Of a DNA stretch of 27,403 nt, positions 1 to 7,543 are shown piece after piece. The stretch spans positions 1 through 27,403 of the forward strand of contig CARYFM010000013.1 in NCBI GenBank assembly GCA_949101405.1, written 5' to 3'. The stretch is from an uncultured Candidatus Saccharibacteria bacterium. GTDB lineage: Bacteria > Patescibacteriota > Saccharimonadia > Saccharimonadales > Saccharimonadaceae. Each line of letters starts with the position of its first letter. Positions within the stretch are counted from its first letter, which is position 1. The position numbers and the translations under genes are program-made. A model generated the notes under the pieces. The model saw only the letters and a program-made list of their open reading frames with translations. It ran no database searches and was not told where the DNA came from.

Positions 1-46
1 TCGTAACAACTCCCACTTTTTCATGCACAACATCATTCTCGTCTGT

Positions 47-2266
47 CTACGGCACACGCACAACATAACTCTCCGCATACATATTAACTTGCCCACCGCA
101 TCCCAGGTTCAGATCAATCACCTCACGTGCGCCATTCTCGTAAGCCACATCAATCTGCACCTGCCAATCGCCGTCCCGCTGCTTCACGTCTGTCTTCAAC
201 TGAATATCTCCTGGTTTCTGAATGTTTTCAGCACTCAAAGGCCGTACATAAAACGTTCGCTCTCTGCCATATTCTTGATACACATCAATATTTGTGTTTT
301 CATTATGCAATGCAATATTAAGAGCAGCCGCTAATTTCTTCTGCAAATCCCCACCACCATCAGCCAACATCGCATCCATCACTGCTTGTGCTCGCTCTGC
401 CACGTTCTCATTTGCTATCACAGTCTCATCCACACCACACGCACGCAGCAGCTCTGGCATTGCTGCGGTCGTCGAAGCCAACTGATATGGCAACTCAATA
501 CTATTTTGCATCAAGGCATTCACCAGCGCCTCTCTATCGTCTTTTAAGTCAACAATACTGACCGCAAAACTATTTCCATGACGCGCCTCATCATTATACT
601 TCGCCATATCCATAATCATACCGCTAGAAGTCACTATACTGCTTTCACGATCCGCAATACCCTCATATAGCGCAGAACCCTCAGCCAATAAATCGTGTGC
701 AGAAAAATTAACCTCCCCACCAACCAAATCTTCTACTGACATGCCTAGAGATTCTGCTAACGCCCGTGCAGAATCTCCGGTTAAGCCGGAATTTTCCAAA
801 GCCCCAGCAACTTGCTGACCATGCTCTGTGTCAACATTATCTTGTGATTCTGTAGCCTCTGCAGCATAAATCCGCCCAGTAGATGGAACTGACGACAAGA
901 CAGATCCAGCCATCAATGCAACAAGTACGCCCTTCAGAGCATTTCGCCAAACCTTCTTCCAAGATGCACTCCCAAACAATTTACCACCCAGTTTCTTGAG
1001 TATACCCTGTCGTTCCGCCGTTGACAAAATTGGCTCACCAAATCTATCAAACTGATCAGAATCACCAGAAACTTTACTCTCGACAGACCAATTATGTAAG
1101 CCATCCCAATACTCTCTGCTCGCCTGCTTCCTAGACCTAGACTCCGAACTTTGATGACCTCTCCCATCACTTGAACTTCTACCAGCCTCCTCAGCCGCCT
1201 GCCGAATATCTTCATCCGTGCCAGTTCCATCATCAATTGGCGGTGTCTCAAAATTCGCCCGCGCTTTATCTTTTAACTCTTTTTCCAATGCCTCAGCACT
1301 ATCTAGTTCATCCAACAAGCGTTTCGCCTCGTCTGGCTGCAAATATTGCGCCACATACTCAAACCTCTGACGTCGCAGATTCTTCTCAGTCTCATAAGTC
1401 GCGCTACTTACATCTAATAACTCTGTTCGTAAATCAGCCTTATTGTTCTCTCCTTCCAAATCCTCCGGCAATTCCAAAATCTCATTCACATCACGCGGTG
1501 ACACTGGCACTATATCCTCACCTTTGCCCAAATTCGCGATCATGGCATATTTACGGTACAACTCCCTAAGAGTCGCTTCAGCCTCGTCAACCATTCTTTG
1601 ATGATAATCTTTTAACTCATCCGGATATATCTTTCCCTTTTCGTCATCAATCTCTTTCTGTAAATACTGAATAGTATCCGCAGCTACTTCCAAATACTCT
1701 TCTGGCGTCCTGCCAGCCAAAATCCGAGCAATCTCGCTTTGTGCATTCTCGTAACCCTTGCTAGCGGCTTCACGCTGCTGCTGTCTGTCGTACTCTAGCA
1801 TTTCTTGCGCAAATTTCTCTGGATCTTTCTGAGCCAAATCATACAAATTCGCAATCGACTCTGCACTAATAGAATTCCCATAACGATCTTTGCTCTCTTC
1901 TACTACCCTCGCAATCGCCTCTCTTGCTTCTGGGATTATCTCCTCATTTTCCGACTCTTCCTCACCATCAGACCTCGACTCTTCTACTGGTCTTTCGCCG
2001 TCATCACCACCTGATTGATAACGATCACCAAAAATCGCCTGATATGCCTCATCCGTACCATGACCACTGGCTATCATACCATCGACATACCAATACTCTT
2101 CGCTCGATGGCAATAACCACGGAAAATGTTCCATTCGTTCTACAGGTTTCATCTCTCGTAGCTCGGCTAAAAAAGCCCCTGTAACCTTTTGCCCAACATT
2201 TTGATACAGCGCAAACTGCTCCCCGCCCATTTCCCCCTCTTTATGCTCAAACTTCTCCCCAACCAT
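47..2266 (-). CDS. Large hypothetical protein with an internal signal-peptide-like membrane segment
   Basis: I do not recognise a family. The ATG at 2266 is chosen because GGGGGAGG lies 6-7 nt upstream; an in-frame start 21 nt further upstream lacks this. The 739-aa product has an acidic, helix-rich N-terminal part of about 440 residues with many charged coiled-coil-like stretches and a Ser/Arg/Glu-rich linker (about 355-385). Next comes one hydrophobic segment (about 444-460) preceded by WKKVWRNALK and followed by IYAAEA, which looks like a Sec signal peptide with an A-x-A type cleavage site, although it is internal. About 270 residues follow and would lie outside the cell. It is the last of three closely packed genes (1 bp after the upstream stop), so it is probably translated from the 4388-4416 promoter. 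Likely surface-anchored, function unknown. Confidence 0.75.
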   Translation of the reverse strand: MVGEKFEHKEGEMGGEQFALYQNVGQKVTGAFLAELREMKPVERMEHFPWLLPSSEEYWYVDGMIASGHGTDEAYQAIFGDRYQSGGDDGERPVEESRSDGEEESENEEIIPEAREAIARVVEESKDRYGNSISAESIANLYDLAQKDPEKFAQEMLEYDRQQQREAASKGYENAQSEIARILAGRTPEEYLEVAADTIQYLQKEIDDEKGKIYPDELKDYHQRMVDEAEATLRELYRKYAMIANLGKGEDIVPVSPRDVNEILELPEDLEGENNKADLRTELLDVSSATYETEKNLRRQRFEYVAQYLQPDEAKRLLDELDSAEALEKELKDKARANFETPPIDDGTGTDEDIRQAAEEAGRSSSDGRGHQSSESRSRKQASREYWDGLHNWSVESKVSGDSDQFDRFGEPILSTAERQGILKKLGGKLFGSASWKKVWRNALKGVLVALMAGSVLSSVPSTGRIYAAEATESQDNVDTEHGQQVAGALENSGLTGDSARALAESLGMSVEDLVGGEVNFSAHDLLAEGSALYEGIADRESSIVTSSGMIMDMAKYNDEARHGNSFAVSIVDLKDDREALVNALMQNSIELPYQLASTTAAMPELLRACGVDETVIANENVAERAQAVMDAMLADGGGDLQKKLAAALNIALHNENTNIDVYQEYGRERTFYVRPLSAENIQKPGDIQLKTDVKQRDGDWQVQIDVAYENGAREVIDLNLGCGGQVNMYAESYVVRVP

Positions 2267-2267
2267 C

Positions 2268-2603
2268 TTATGCCTCCCCCACCGCACTATTCAAAAATGC
2301 CTTTCGAAACTCCACCATCGCTTGCTCCGCTGCCTTAGTAAAATCTACACCACAATCCGCAAAAAAGTCGTCCAATACATCATCACTTGCACCAGCATCC
2401 ACTAATTGTTCTAGCTCCAACAACTTCTTATCTGGAAGTGCCGCCAACATCGCCTGTTCAATCTGTTCTTCCGCCTTTTGACGTAAATTCTTGCGCAACG
2501 CCTCACGCTCCTCAGTGCTCATAGCGCCAAGATCCTTGTCAACCATCATCTTATCTACAAACGTGTTGATAATTCTTGTTTGGGTAGGTTTTATTTCCGG
2601 CAT
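2268..2603 (-). CDS. DUF5663-like small protein
   Basis: A 111-aa helical acidic protein. The ATG at 2603 is preferred because AGAAAGG sits 7 nt upstream; a TTG start at 2660 would overlap the previous stop but lacks a better ribosome site. Its pattern (acidic helix, LLELEQLVDAG, then DDFFADCGVDF) parallels the protein at 23291-23584, which I take as a DUF5663 member, so this is probably a divergent paralogue. It lies between two much larger unknown genes in one operon. The N-terminus MPEIKPT is identical at protein level to the start of FtsZ in this window, but with different codons. No catalytic motif is visible. Function unknown. Confidence 0.72.
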   Translation of the reverse strand: MPEIKPTQTRIINTFVDKMMVDKDLGAMSTEEREALRKNLRQKAEEQIEQAMLAALPDKKLLELEQLVDAGASDDVLDDFFADCGVDFTKAAEQAMVEFRKAFLNSAVGEA

Positions 2604-2656
2604 CAAATACCTTTCTACATGACTTTTCTTAAATTTACCACAAGTACTTTCATCCG

Positions 2657-4354
2657 TCAACTTTCCGCAGCACCGGCCGTCGGAAAGTGCACCACCACAC
2701 TACCTTCTTCGATTTGTTTATCCCATTTCTTCTCCCCCCGCTCACGTTCAGCGTCCTTCTTCAATCTCCTCCCCACCCCGCTACTCTGCGCCAACAATTC
2801 CCTATTGTGATTATACTTATTTTGCTCCACACTAACCGCTCTACTAGCCTCTTGCCAAATCTCATCTATCCTCTGTTGAGAATCCAACATTTCCTGCTCT
2901 GCCCGTTTCTCCGCCACTTTTAAACGCCTCAAATTCTTACTCGCCGATACCCCTCGCTTCAAAGTCCCATCAGAATATAGCATATCTAGCGATAAAGCCT
3001 GTTTCGCACTAACATCCGACTCAAAATCCCCCATTTCATCTGGCATAATACCACCCCGCCGTAGAATCTTTCCCCGCTCAATATCATTCTGCACCGCCTT
3101 AAAGTTTGCCAAAAAATCCAAAACTGCAAATTTCAAATTATCAAAACTCTGTAACAACTCCAACTTCCTCGGGTGATCATCCGGCAAAACCTCCATTTCA
3201 CCCTCCAGTCTCGCCTTCACTTTCCCCCAACCCTTCAATTGTCCATCTAATAGTTCCTCAACCCCCATTCGCTCAGGCTTCACAAATTCTACCACATCCG
3301 CCTTAACTTCTGACTCCGTCTCTTTATCCAGGGCACTTTCGACTTTCCCCTCTTTTTCTACCACCGGTTCAGCCTCTTTCTTCGGATGCAATCCTTCATA
3401 TTCTTCATCCGCTTTCAACTGCGCTTCCCGAACTTTATCCTGACGTGTATAGTTTTGCAGTCTCCCAAAATACTCATCCGCCCCCTCTCCTTCGCGCCGA
3501 GGATATTTCCGATACAAAATTGCCATATTTAACGTTCCTGGTGGGTGTGGCGCATCTTCCGTCCGCCAAGCCAACGCCTCATCCTCAGTCAACTCATCAC
3601 CACTGACCTTTCCCTTCAAAGAATCATCACCATATATATCCAACAACTGACGCCGCATCTGAGCATATGCCCCATGTAACAGCTTCTCCTCCCAACCTTT
3701 AGCTAATTTCCGATTGCCCTTACGATCCAACTTCGCTCCAGCCAAAACATCTGCTTCCTGCGTCACCAAATCATCCAACACCATTTTTACAGCCAAGTCC
3801 GCTCGCTCTTCCAAACCTGCATCACTCAGCCCTGGCACCTGCTCTCGCAAAATCTTCTTTGCCCCGTCTACGAGTATATCCAATCGCGGAGCATAACTAT
3901 CCATTGCGATCTCACGATCCAGCCAAACCTCATAAGCCTGTTTCTCCCAAAACTCTTCTGGCGTTCCTTTAACACTCTCCAGCCAAGCATCCAATCCCTT
4001 CCGCTTCTCTGGGTCACTTTGCGTCACAAGCTCACTTTCCACTTCCTCAGGTTCATCACTTACTTCAGTGTCACTCTCTTCCGCATCCTCAGGCAACCTG
4101 TCCTCCTCCGCATCCAGCTCCTCGGTCTCAGTTAATTCATTCTCTTCCGCCTTTGGTTCCACCGCCCTCAATGCGTTCTTCCCCAACGATCGTATCTCTC
4201 CAGACCGTAAATCATTCTCTGTAGCACTAGCCCGTTCCTCTTCGGCAGTCACAACTTTCTGCTCAGCCGCATCATTCAGCTGCAGCATCCTCTCCCAAGC
4301 CCTGGCGGTATCATACATACCACCATCATAGCTCTCTGGCAACCGCACCTCCAT
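2657..4354 (-). CDS. Hypothetical acidic coiled-coil protein, first gene of operon
   Basis: A 565-aa soluble protein with no signal peptide or membrane segment that I can see. Residues about 50-115 are extremely Glu/Asp-rich; the rest is charged and mostly helical, ending in a Lys/Glu-rich coiled-coil region (about 470-550). It is the promoter-proximal member of the three-gene unit (565 aa, DUF5663-like, 739 aa). The start at 4354 fits GAGG upstream and the promoter at 4388-4416. I do not recognise the family. The charge composition suggests a scaffolding or protein-binding role, which is inference only. Confidence 0.72.
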   Translation of the reverse strand: MEVRLPESYDGGMYDTARAWERMLQLNDAAEQKVVTAEEERASATENDLRSGEIRSLGKNALRAVEPKAEENELTETEELDAEEDRLPEDAEESDTEVSDEPEEVESELVTQSDPEKRKGLDAWLESVKGTPEEFWEKQAYEVWLDREIAMDSYAPRLDILVDGAKKILREQVPGLSDAGLEERADLAVKMVLDDLVTQEADVLAGAKLDRKGNRKLAKGWEEKLLHGAYAQMRRQLLDIYGDDSLKGKVSGDELTEDEALAWRTEDAPHPPGTLNMAILYRKYPRREGEGADEYFGRLQNYTRQDKVREAQLKADEEYEGLHPKKEAEPVVEKEGKVESALDKETESEVKADVVEFVKPERMGVEELLDGQLKGWGKVKARLEGEMEVLPDDHPRKLELLQSFDNLKFAVLDFLANFKAVQNDIERGKILRRGGIMPDEMGDFESDVSAKQALSLDMLYSDGTLKRGVSASKNLRRLKVAEKRAEQEMLDSQQRIDEIWQEASRAVSVEQNKYNHNRELLAQSSGVGRRLKKDAERERGEKKWDKQIEEGSVVVHFPTAGAAES

Positions 4355-4387
4355 ACCTAGTACTACCTCTTCATTATCCTTACGTCT

Positions 4388-4416
4388 ATTCTATCATCAG
4401 TTTCACCAAAACACAA
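4388..4416 (-). promoter_or_regulatory. Promoter of the 565-aa operon
   Basis: On the minus strand TTGTGT, a 17-bp spacer and TAGAAT, about 34 nt from the start codon and immediately beyond the terminator of the preceding gene. Confidence 0.65.
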
Positions 4417-4422
4417 CCGCCT

Positions 4423-4450
4423 AAAAACCCGAACTTAAGTTCGGGTTTTT
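4423..4450 (-). terminator. Bidirectional intrinsic terminator
   Basis: A perfect palindrome: AAAAACCCGAACTT followed by its exact complement, ending in TTTTT on both strands. It lies downstream of the 87-aa gene (minus) and just upstream of the operon promoter, so it insulates the two units. Confidence 0.85.
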
Positions 4451-4545
4451 ACATCTCTATCTTATACTTTATCCTTTTATTAAACTAAAGTTATATATTG
4501 ATCACTACGCTACGAATAATCTATCGTATAAACAATTCCTTTCTT

Positions 4546-4809
4546 TTACGCTGCTTTCATATTAAGAGCATCAAAGATCTTTGCTCCAATTCTACCAGAT
4601 TTTGCTATCTTTAACTTCTGCATGGCCTCACTGCTCAAATGTGTTGGCGATTTATAATCTGCCTCCTTTCCATCACTTTCGCCAAACAATTGCATTGAAT
4701 TCCATGTATCTCTATCGTCTTCTCGACCCGCAGTCTCCAATGTACTAAAGTCGATGATATTATTCTTTACATCGGTTTCTCCCTGGTTAATGTTAATTTT
4801 TTCGCTCAT
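4546..4809 (-). CDS. Small hypothetical protein (87 aa)
   Basis: ATG at 4809 with AGGAAAAG upstream. The product is polar, without cysteines, signal peptide or TM segment; the C-terminal part (KLKIAKSGRIGAKIFDALN) could form a basic helix. It is a monocistronic gene bounded by its own promoter (4927-4955, giving a leader of about 110 nt) and the terminator at 4423-4450, which supports it being a real gene. No family recognised. Confidence 0.65.
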   Translation of the reverse strand: MSEKININQGETDVKNNIIDFSTLETAGREDDRDTWNSMQLFGESDGKEADYKSPTHLSSEAMQKLKIAKSGRIGAKIFDALNMKAA

Positions 4810-4926
4810 GGCTTTTCCTTTTTTGTTGTATTTATTTTTGGTGCTGGGCCTACACTCTAGCCTTAGCGTTAATTTTATGGTTAGATATTTTTGTTATTCG
4901 TTTTTGTTTATTATCTAACTGTCTTT

Positions 4927-4955
4927 ATCTTAGCACACCTTCCTCAAAAAGTCAA
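4927..4955 (-). promoter_or_regulatory. Strong promoter of the 87-aa gene
   Basis: TTGACT, 17-bp spacer, TAAGAT with TGTGC directly before the -10. It shares the stretch TTGACTTTTT...GTGTGC with the promoter at 6554-6582. Confidence 0.75.
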
Positions 4956-5030
4956 TACCTTTTATGCTTTATTTTTGCAAAATCCGCAAACTTCCCTACT
5001 ACCACCTCTGTGAAATAATAAAAAATGCCT

Positions 5031-5066
5031 AAAAAATCCCCTGGCTCAAACTTAAGCCAAGGGATT
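5031..5066 (-). terminator. Intrinsic terminator of the 438-aa gene
   Basis: Stem AATCCCTTGGCT / AGCCAGGGGATT around a short loop, followed on the minus strand by a run of T, 22 nt after the stop codon at 5088. Confidence 0.85.
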
Positions 5067-5087
5067 CACTAGCTAAAATCGACAACA

Positions 5088-6404
5088 TTAGGTCTCAGCA
5101 TACGACTCATCATGGTCATCATCATGCAGCATCATCGCGTTTAAAAACCAGCCGTGAGATTTTTCTGTACGTGCATCGTTCTCAAGTTTAGAAGCGTTAC
5201 TCACTAACCCAAGTTTTATCAACTGACTATGAAATTTCGCCACCTCATCGTAACTAAAGCGCAAGCGACTTTTTTCTTTGTCTCCGCGCAAAACTACAAT
5301 GTAGGCATATTCTTCTTCCAGCTCAACTTCTACGGTCCTAAAAACTGCCGGTCGCCGCGCCACGCGCTGTTCCAACTTGCCATACCAATCGGTTATCGTA
5401 ATCGCGCGTGTTACGTCCTCTAAAATCATGCGAAAGCCCTCTACTTTTCGTGACCGATTCTTAAAATCGGTCACTTTTTGCTGAAGTTGCTCCAGCAAAG
5501 CCTTGCACTCATCCAGTACGTCTTTAGATAAGTCACAGCACTTCCCGGCAAAGCTCAATCTATCCTGCTCTGCATCAAATTCTACATCAAAGGTAGTTTC
5601 TTCCCTTTTCTGCAGATAGAAACAGAAAGACTCATCCTGCATAAGTTGTTCGTACTGCTGTACAAAATCATAAGCCGTCTCTCTCATCCCAGGTAAATCC
5701 AGTTGCCGACGATGCCGTTGTGCTTCTTCTTTCCTTGATATTTTCTCAAGAGCCGCATACGACTCCAGAAACTCATCGAGATTTTGCTTATAGAGCTCGG
5801 TTAATTTTTCCTCATACTCTTCCGGGCTCAAATCATCTGCAAAATCTTCCACGGTATTGATAAAGCCTGCCGTTACGATAAAGTAGAGCTCTTTTTCCGT
5901 CTGCCAGCAACCATCAGCTTTGCGCTGAATTGCATTAAGATTCAAATGTTTTGCCGACGCCAAGGGTTGACGCACTAACCAATGTGTAACCCTGTGCCTC
6001 AATACGGAAATCACACCCCACATTGCAGCAAAGTCAAAATTCTGGCTAAGCAATTCATCAATCTTTGTGGTGTCCAAATCCACTACAGCAATAGACTTGC
6101 CATCCAAGGCTTTTGAAGCCTTCTTGGAAAGATTTACCCACAAGATACCCGCATCCTCCGATAAACCAAGGTTCATACGTTTGATAATTTCGCTATTTTG
6201 CTCAAAGCCTAATGGGTTTCTGGAGACCAAGTTACCCTCTTCGTCAACGCTAAAATGTTGACCCGTGGTATAGACCACTAATGACCGCTCAGCACTACCA
6301 TCGTCCGCCAACAAAAGCGGAATCCCGAAACGCTGACGCGTCACAAAACATCTCCTTCCGACAACCTTTTCCAACTGTTCGCATGAAATTCTCTTCGTAC
6401 ACAT
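5088..6404 (-). CDS. Hypothetical protein (438 aa)
   Basis: The ATG at 6404 is chosen for GGAGAGAG five bases upstream; a start 57 nt further upstream has no ribosome site. The product is soluble, mixed alpha/beta at the N-terminus, with a helical Glu/Gln-rich middle (about 180-345) and an acidic, His/Asp-rich tail (LHDDDHDE). No recognisable catalytic motif. Transcribed alone: it has its own strong promoter (6554-6582) and terminator. The leader is unusually long for this genome, about 145 nt, and contains a complementary pair GGCACC / GGTGCC (6526-6531 and 6471-6476) that could fold, so post-transcriptional control is possible. Function unknown. Confidence 0.72.
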   Translation of the reverse strand: MCTKRISCEQLEKVVGRRCFVTRQRFGIPLLLADDGSAERSLVVYTTGQHFSVDEEGNLVSRNPLGFEQNSEIIKRMNLGLSEDAGILWVNLSKKASKALDGKSIAVVDLDTTKIDELLSQNFDFAAMWGVISVLRHRVTHWLVRQPLASAKHLNLNAIQRKADGCWQTEKELYFIVTAGFINTVEDFADDLSPEEYEEKLTELYKQNLDEFLESYAALEKISRKEEAQRHRRQLDLPGMRETAYDFVQQYEQLMQDESFCFYLQKREETTFDVEFDAEQDRLSFAGKCCDLSKDVLDECKALLEQLQQKVTDFKNRSRKVEGFRMILEDVTRAITITDWYGKLEQRVARRPAVFRTVEVELEEEYAYIVVLRGDKEKSRLRFSYDEVAKFHSQLIKLGLVSNASKLENDARTEKSHGWFLNAMMLHDDDHDESYAET

Positions 6405-6553
6405 AACAACTCTCTCCTTTTCTATATTCTTGCCAAAACCACGAGTTCCAAAACAAATCAACGAGTTACTGGCACCAAAAACCTGCCTAAAATCTATCTT
6501 TTCAGCTAGTTTTTAAGCTACTTGAGGTGCCTTTACAAAGTCCTCATGCTTCC

Positions 6554-6582
6554 ATTATAGCACACATCTTCAAAAAAGTCAA
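6554..6582 (-). promoter_or_regulatory. Consensus promoter of the 438-aa gene
   Basis: TTGACT, 17-bp spacer, perfect TATAAT preceded by TGTGC (extended -10). Confidence 0.85.
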
Positions 6583-6606
6583 TATTTATACAATATTCTA
6601 TACAGC

Positions 6607-6632
6607 AAAAGCCCTCTTTTACAGAGAGCTTT
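6607..6632 (-). terminator. Intrinsic terminator of the membrane-protein gene
   Basis: Minus strand: AAAGCTCTCT, loop GTAAA, AGAGGGCTTTT; a stem with one wobble pair and a short T run, about 45 nt after the stop at 6676. Confidence 0.7.
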
Positions 6633-6675
6633 ATACTATTGGTGGTAGAATTGCTAAGATATACATGGTGTAATT

Positions 6676-7305
6676 TTAATCAAAAATACCCATAGCGTAA
6701 AATTCTTCCCGAATTAGCTGCTGGCGCGATGTCAAAAATACACCAATTACGGCATTTGTGAGCCAATGGCCCAACAGAGTTACTATGTACCCCGTCATAT
6801 TGGCAATAAAGACAACTTCTTTCCAAGTTACGTCATACGTAACCATCTGGGTATGACGACAAGCCACTAGCACCACTAGCCATACTCCAGTCATCAGCCC
6901 AAGTACAGCTATCAACCGCGCAGGCAAAATCAGCCTCCCAATCTGGAATTGCCTTCCAAATCTACGACTATGTTCCGAGGGACTATAGAGCGCGAATACT
7001 ACACCCACGATAAGTCCAGACGAGAACCCAGGAAAATATAATTGGCCAGAGATATGCACAACAACGCCAAAGGTTGTCCAACTCATTATTAAGTCTACTA
7101 TTGGTTCCAAACATACTGCGACAAACGCCAGCCACACCAGTAGTATCATTATCGTGCCTGCACACACCATCCGATATCGTCTCTCGGCATTCCTCAGAGC
7201 TAACGGTATTTTTGACGCCTCATGTGCCGCCCGAGCCACTGCCTCCTGCTCGCCTGTCACAAAGTCCACTGTTTCTAATTTCATTTCCTGATTTGTTTTC
7301 GACAT
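6676..7305 (-). CDS. Four-TM membrane protein of unknown function
   Basis: The ATG at 7305 (MSKTNQEMK) follows GGAGGGAAA, a clear ribosome site; an in-frame start at 7347 lies inside the operator-like repeat and is unlikely. The 209-aa product has a charged cytoplasmic N-terminus (about 45 residues) and four hydrophobic segments at roughly 46-66, 88-107, 130-150 and 165-188. Lys/Arg/His-rich loops such as EHSRRFGRQFQ fall between segments 2 and 3. No catalytic or transporter motif recognised. It is preceded by two tandem palindromic units at the presumed transcription start and by an upstream mini-ORF, so it is probably tightly regulated. Confidence 0.72.
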   Translation of the reverse strand: MSKTNQEMKLETVDFVTGEQEAVARAAHEASKIPLALRNAERRYRMVCAGTIMILLVWLAFVAVCLEPIVDLIMSWTTFGVVVHISGQLYFPGFSSGLIVGVVFALYSPSEHSRRFGRQFQIGRLILPARLIAVLGLMTGVWLVVLVACRHTQMVTYDVTWKEVVFIANMTGYIVTLLGHWLTNAVIGVFLTSRQQLIREEFYAMGIFD

Positions 7306-7325
7306 TTTCCCTCCTAACCCTGTCG

Positions 7326-7393
7326 ATGTTACCTCTACCGGTAACATTTCTGTACAGAAATGTTACCTCTACCGGTAACATTTCTGTACAGAA
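7326..7393 (-). promoter_or_regulatory. Tandem 34-bp palindromic repeat, probable operator
   Basis: Two identical 34-bp direct repeats back to back (7326-7359, 7360-7393). Each contains ACCGGT within GTTACC...GGTAAC and the perfect palindrome TTCTGTACAGAA. Across the junction the sequence from 7340 to 7367 is a perfect 28-bp palindrome (GGTAACATTTCTGT and its complement). The copies lie between the predicted transcription start (about 7394) and the ribosome site, the usual place for a repressor operator. The regulator is not identifiable here. Confidence 0.75.
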
Positions 7394-7400
7394 CAACAAA

Positions 7401-7429
7401 ATTTTATACATTTCTACCTCAATCTCAAA
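7401..7429 (-). promoter_or_regulatory. Proximal promoter of the membrane-protein gene
   Basis: Minus strand TTTGAG, 17-bp spacer, TAAAAT. The predicted start falls at the edge of the palindromic repeat. Confidence 0.5.
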
Positions 7430-7444
7430 GTACTGAGGTAGAAA
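7411..7444 (-). repeat. 11-bp perfect inverted repeat
   Basis: TTTCTACCTCA (7411-7421) and TGAGGTAGAAA (7434-7444) around a 12-nt loop, overlapping the proximal promoter and downstream of the mini-ORF. It could be an attenuator hairpin or a second protein-binding site; no T run follows. Confidence 0.6.
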
Positions 7445-7461
7445 CTAAGTTTTAGTCTTTG

Positions 7462-7503
7462 TTAGCAAAACAACAATATTTTTGCCATCAAAAACCACCT
7501 CAT
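7462..7503 (-). CDS. Possible 13-aa leader peptide
   Basis: The promoter at 7511-7539 places its start about 7 nt before an ATG at 7503, the same -10 to ATG spacing seen at leaderless genes in this window. The frame reads MRWFLMAKILLFC then TAA; a second ATG (7482) has GAGGTGG before it. The frame is followed by an inverted repeat and then the membrane-protein gene, so it may be a regulatory upstream ORF. No comparative support is available. Confidence 0.35.
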   Translation of the reverse strand: MRWFLMAKILLFC

Positions 7504-7510
7504 CCTCATG

Positions 7511-7539
7511 ATTATAGCATACAATACCGAAAAAATCAA
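7511..7539 (-). promoter_or_regulatory. Distal promoter upstream of the membrane-protein gene
   Basis: TTGATT, 17-bp spacer, TATAAT preceded by TGC. It begins 5 bp after the ileS stop codon, with no ileS terminator in between. Confidence 0.7.
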
Positions 7540-7543
7540 GATA

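Noticed and set aside
1..46. Start of another minus-strand gene at the left edge
   Set aside because: An ATG occurs at 34-36, but only about a dozen codons are visible, with a weak ribosome site; too little to call.
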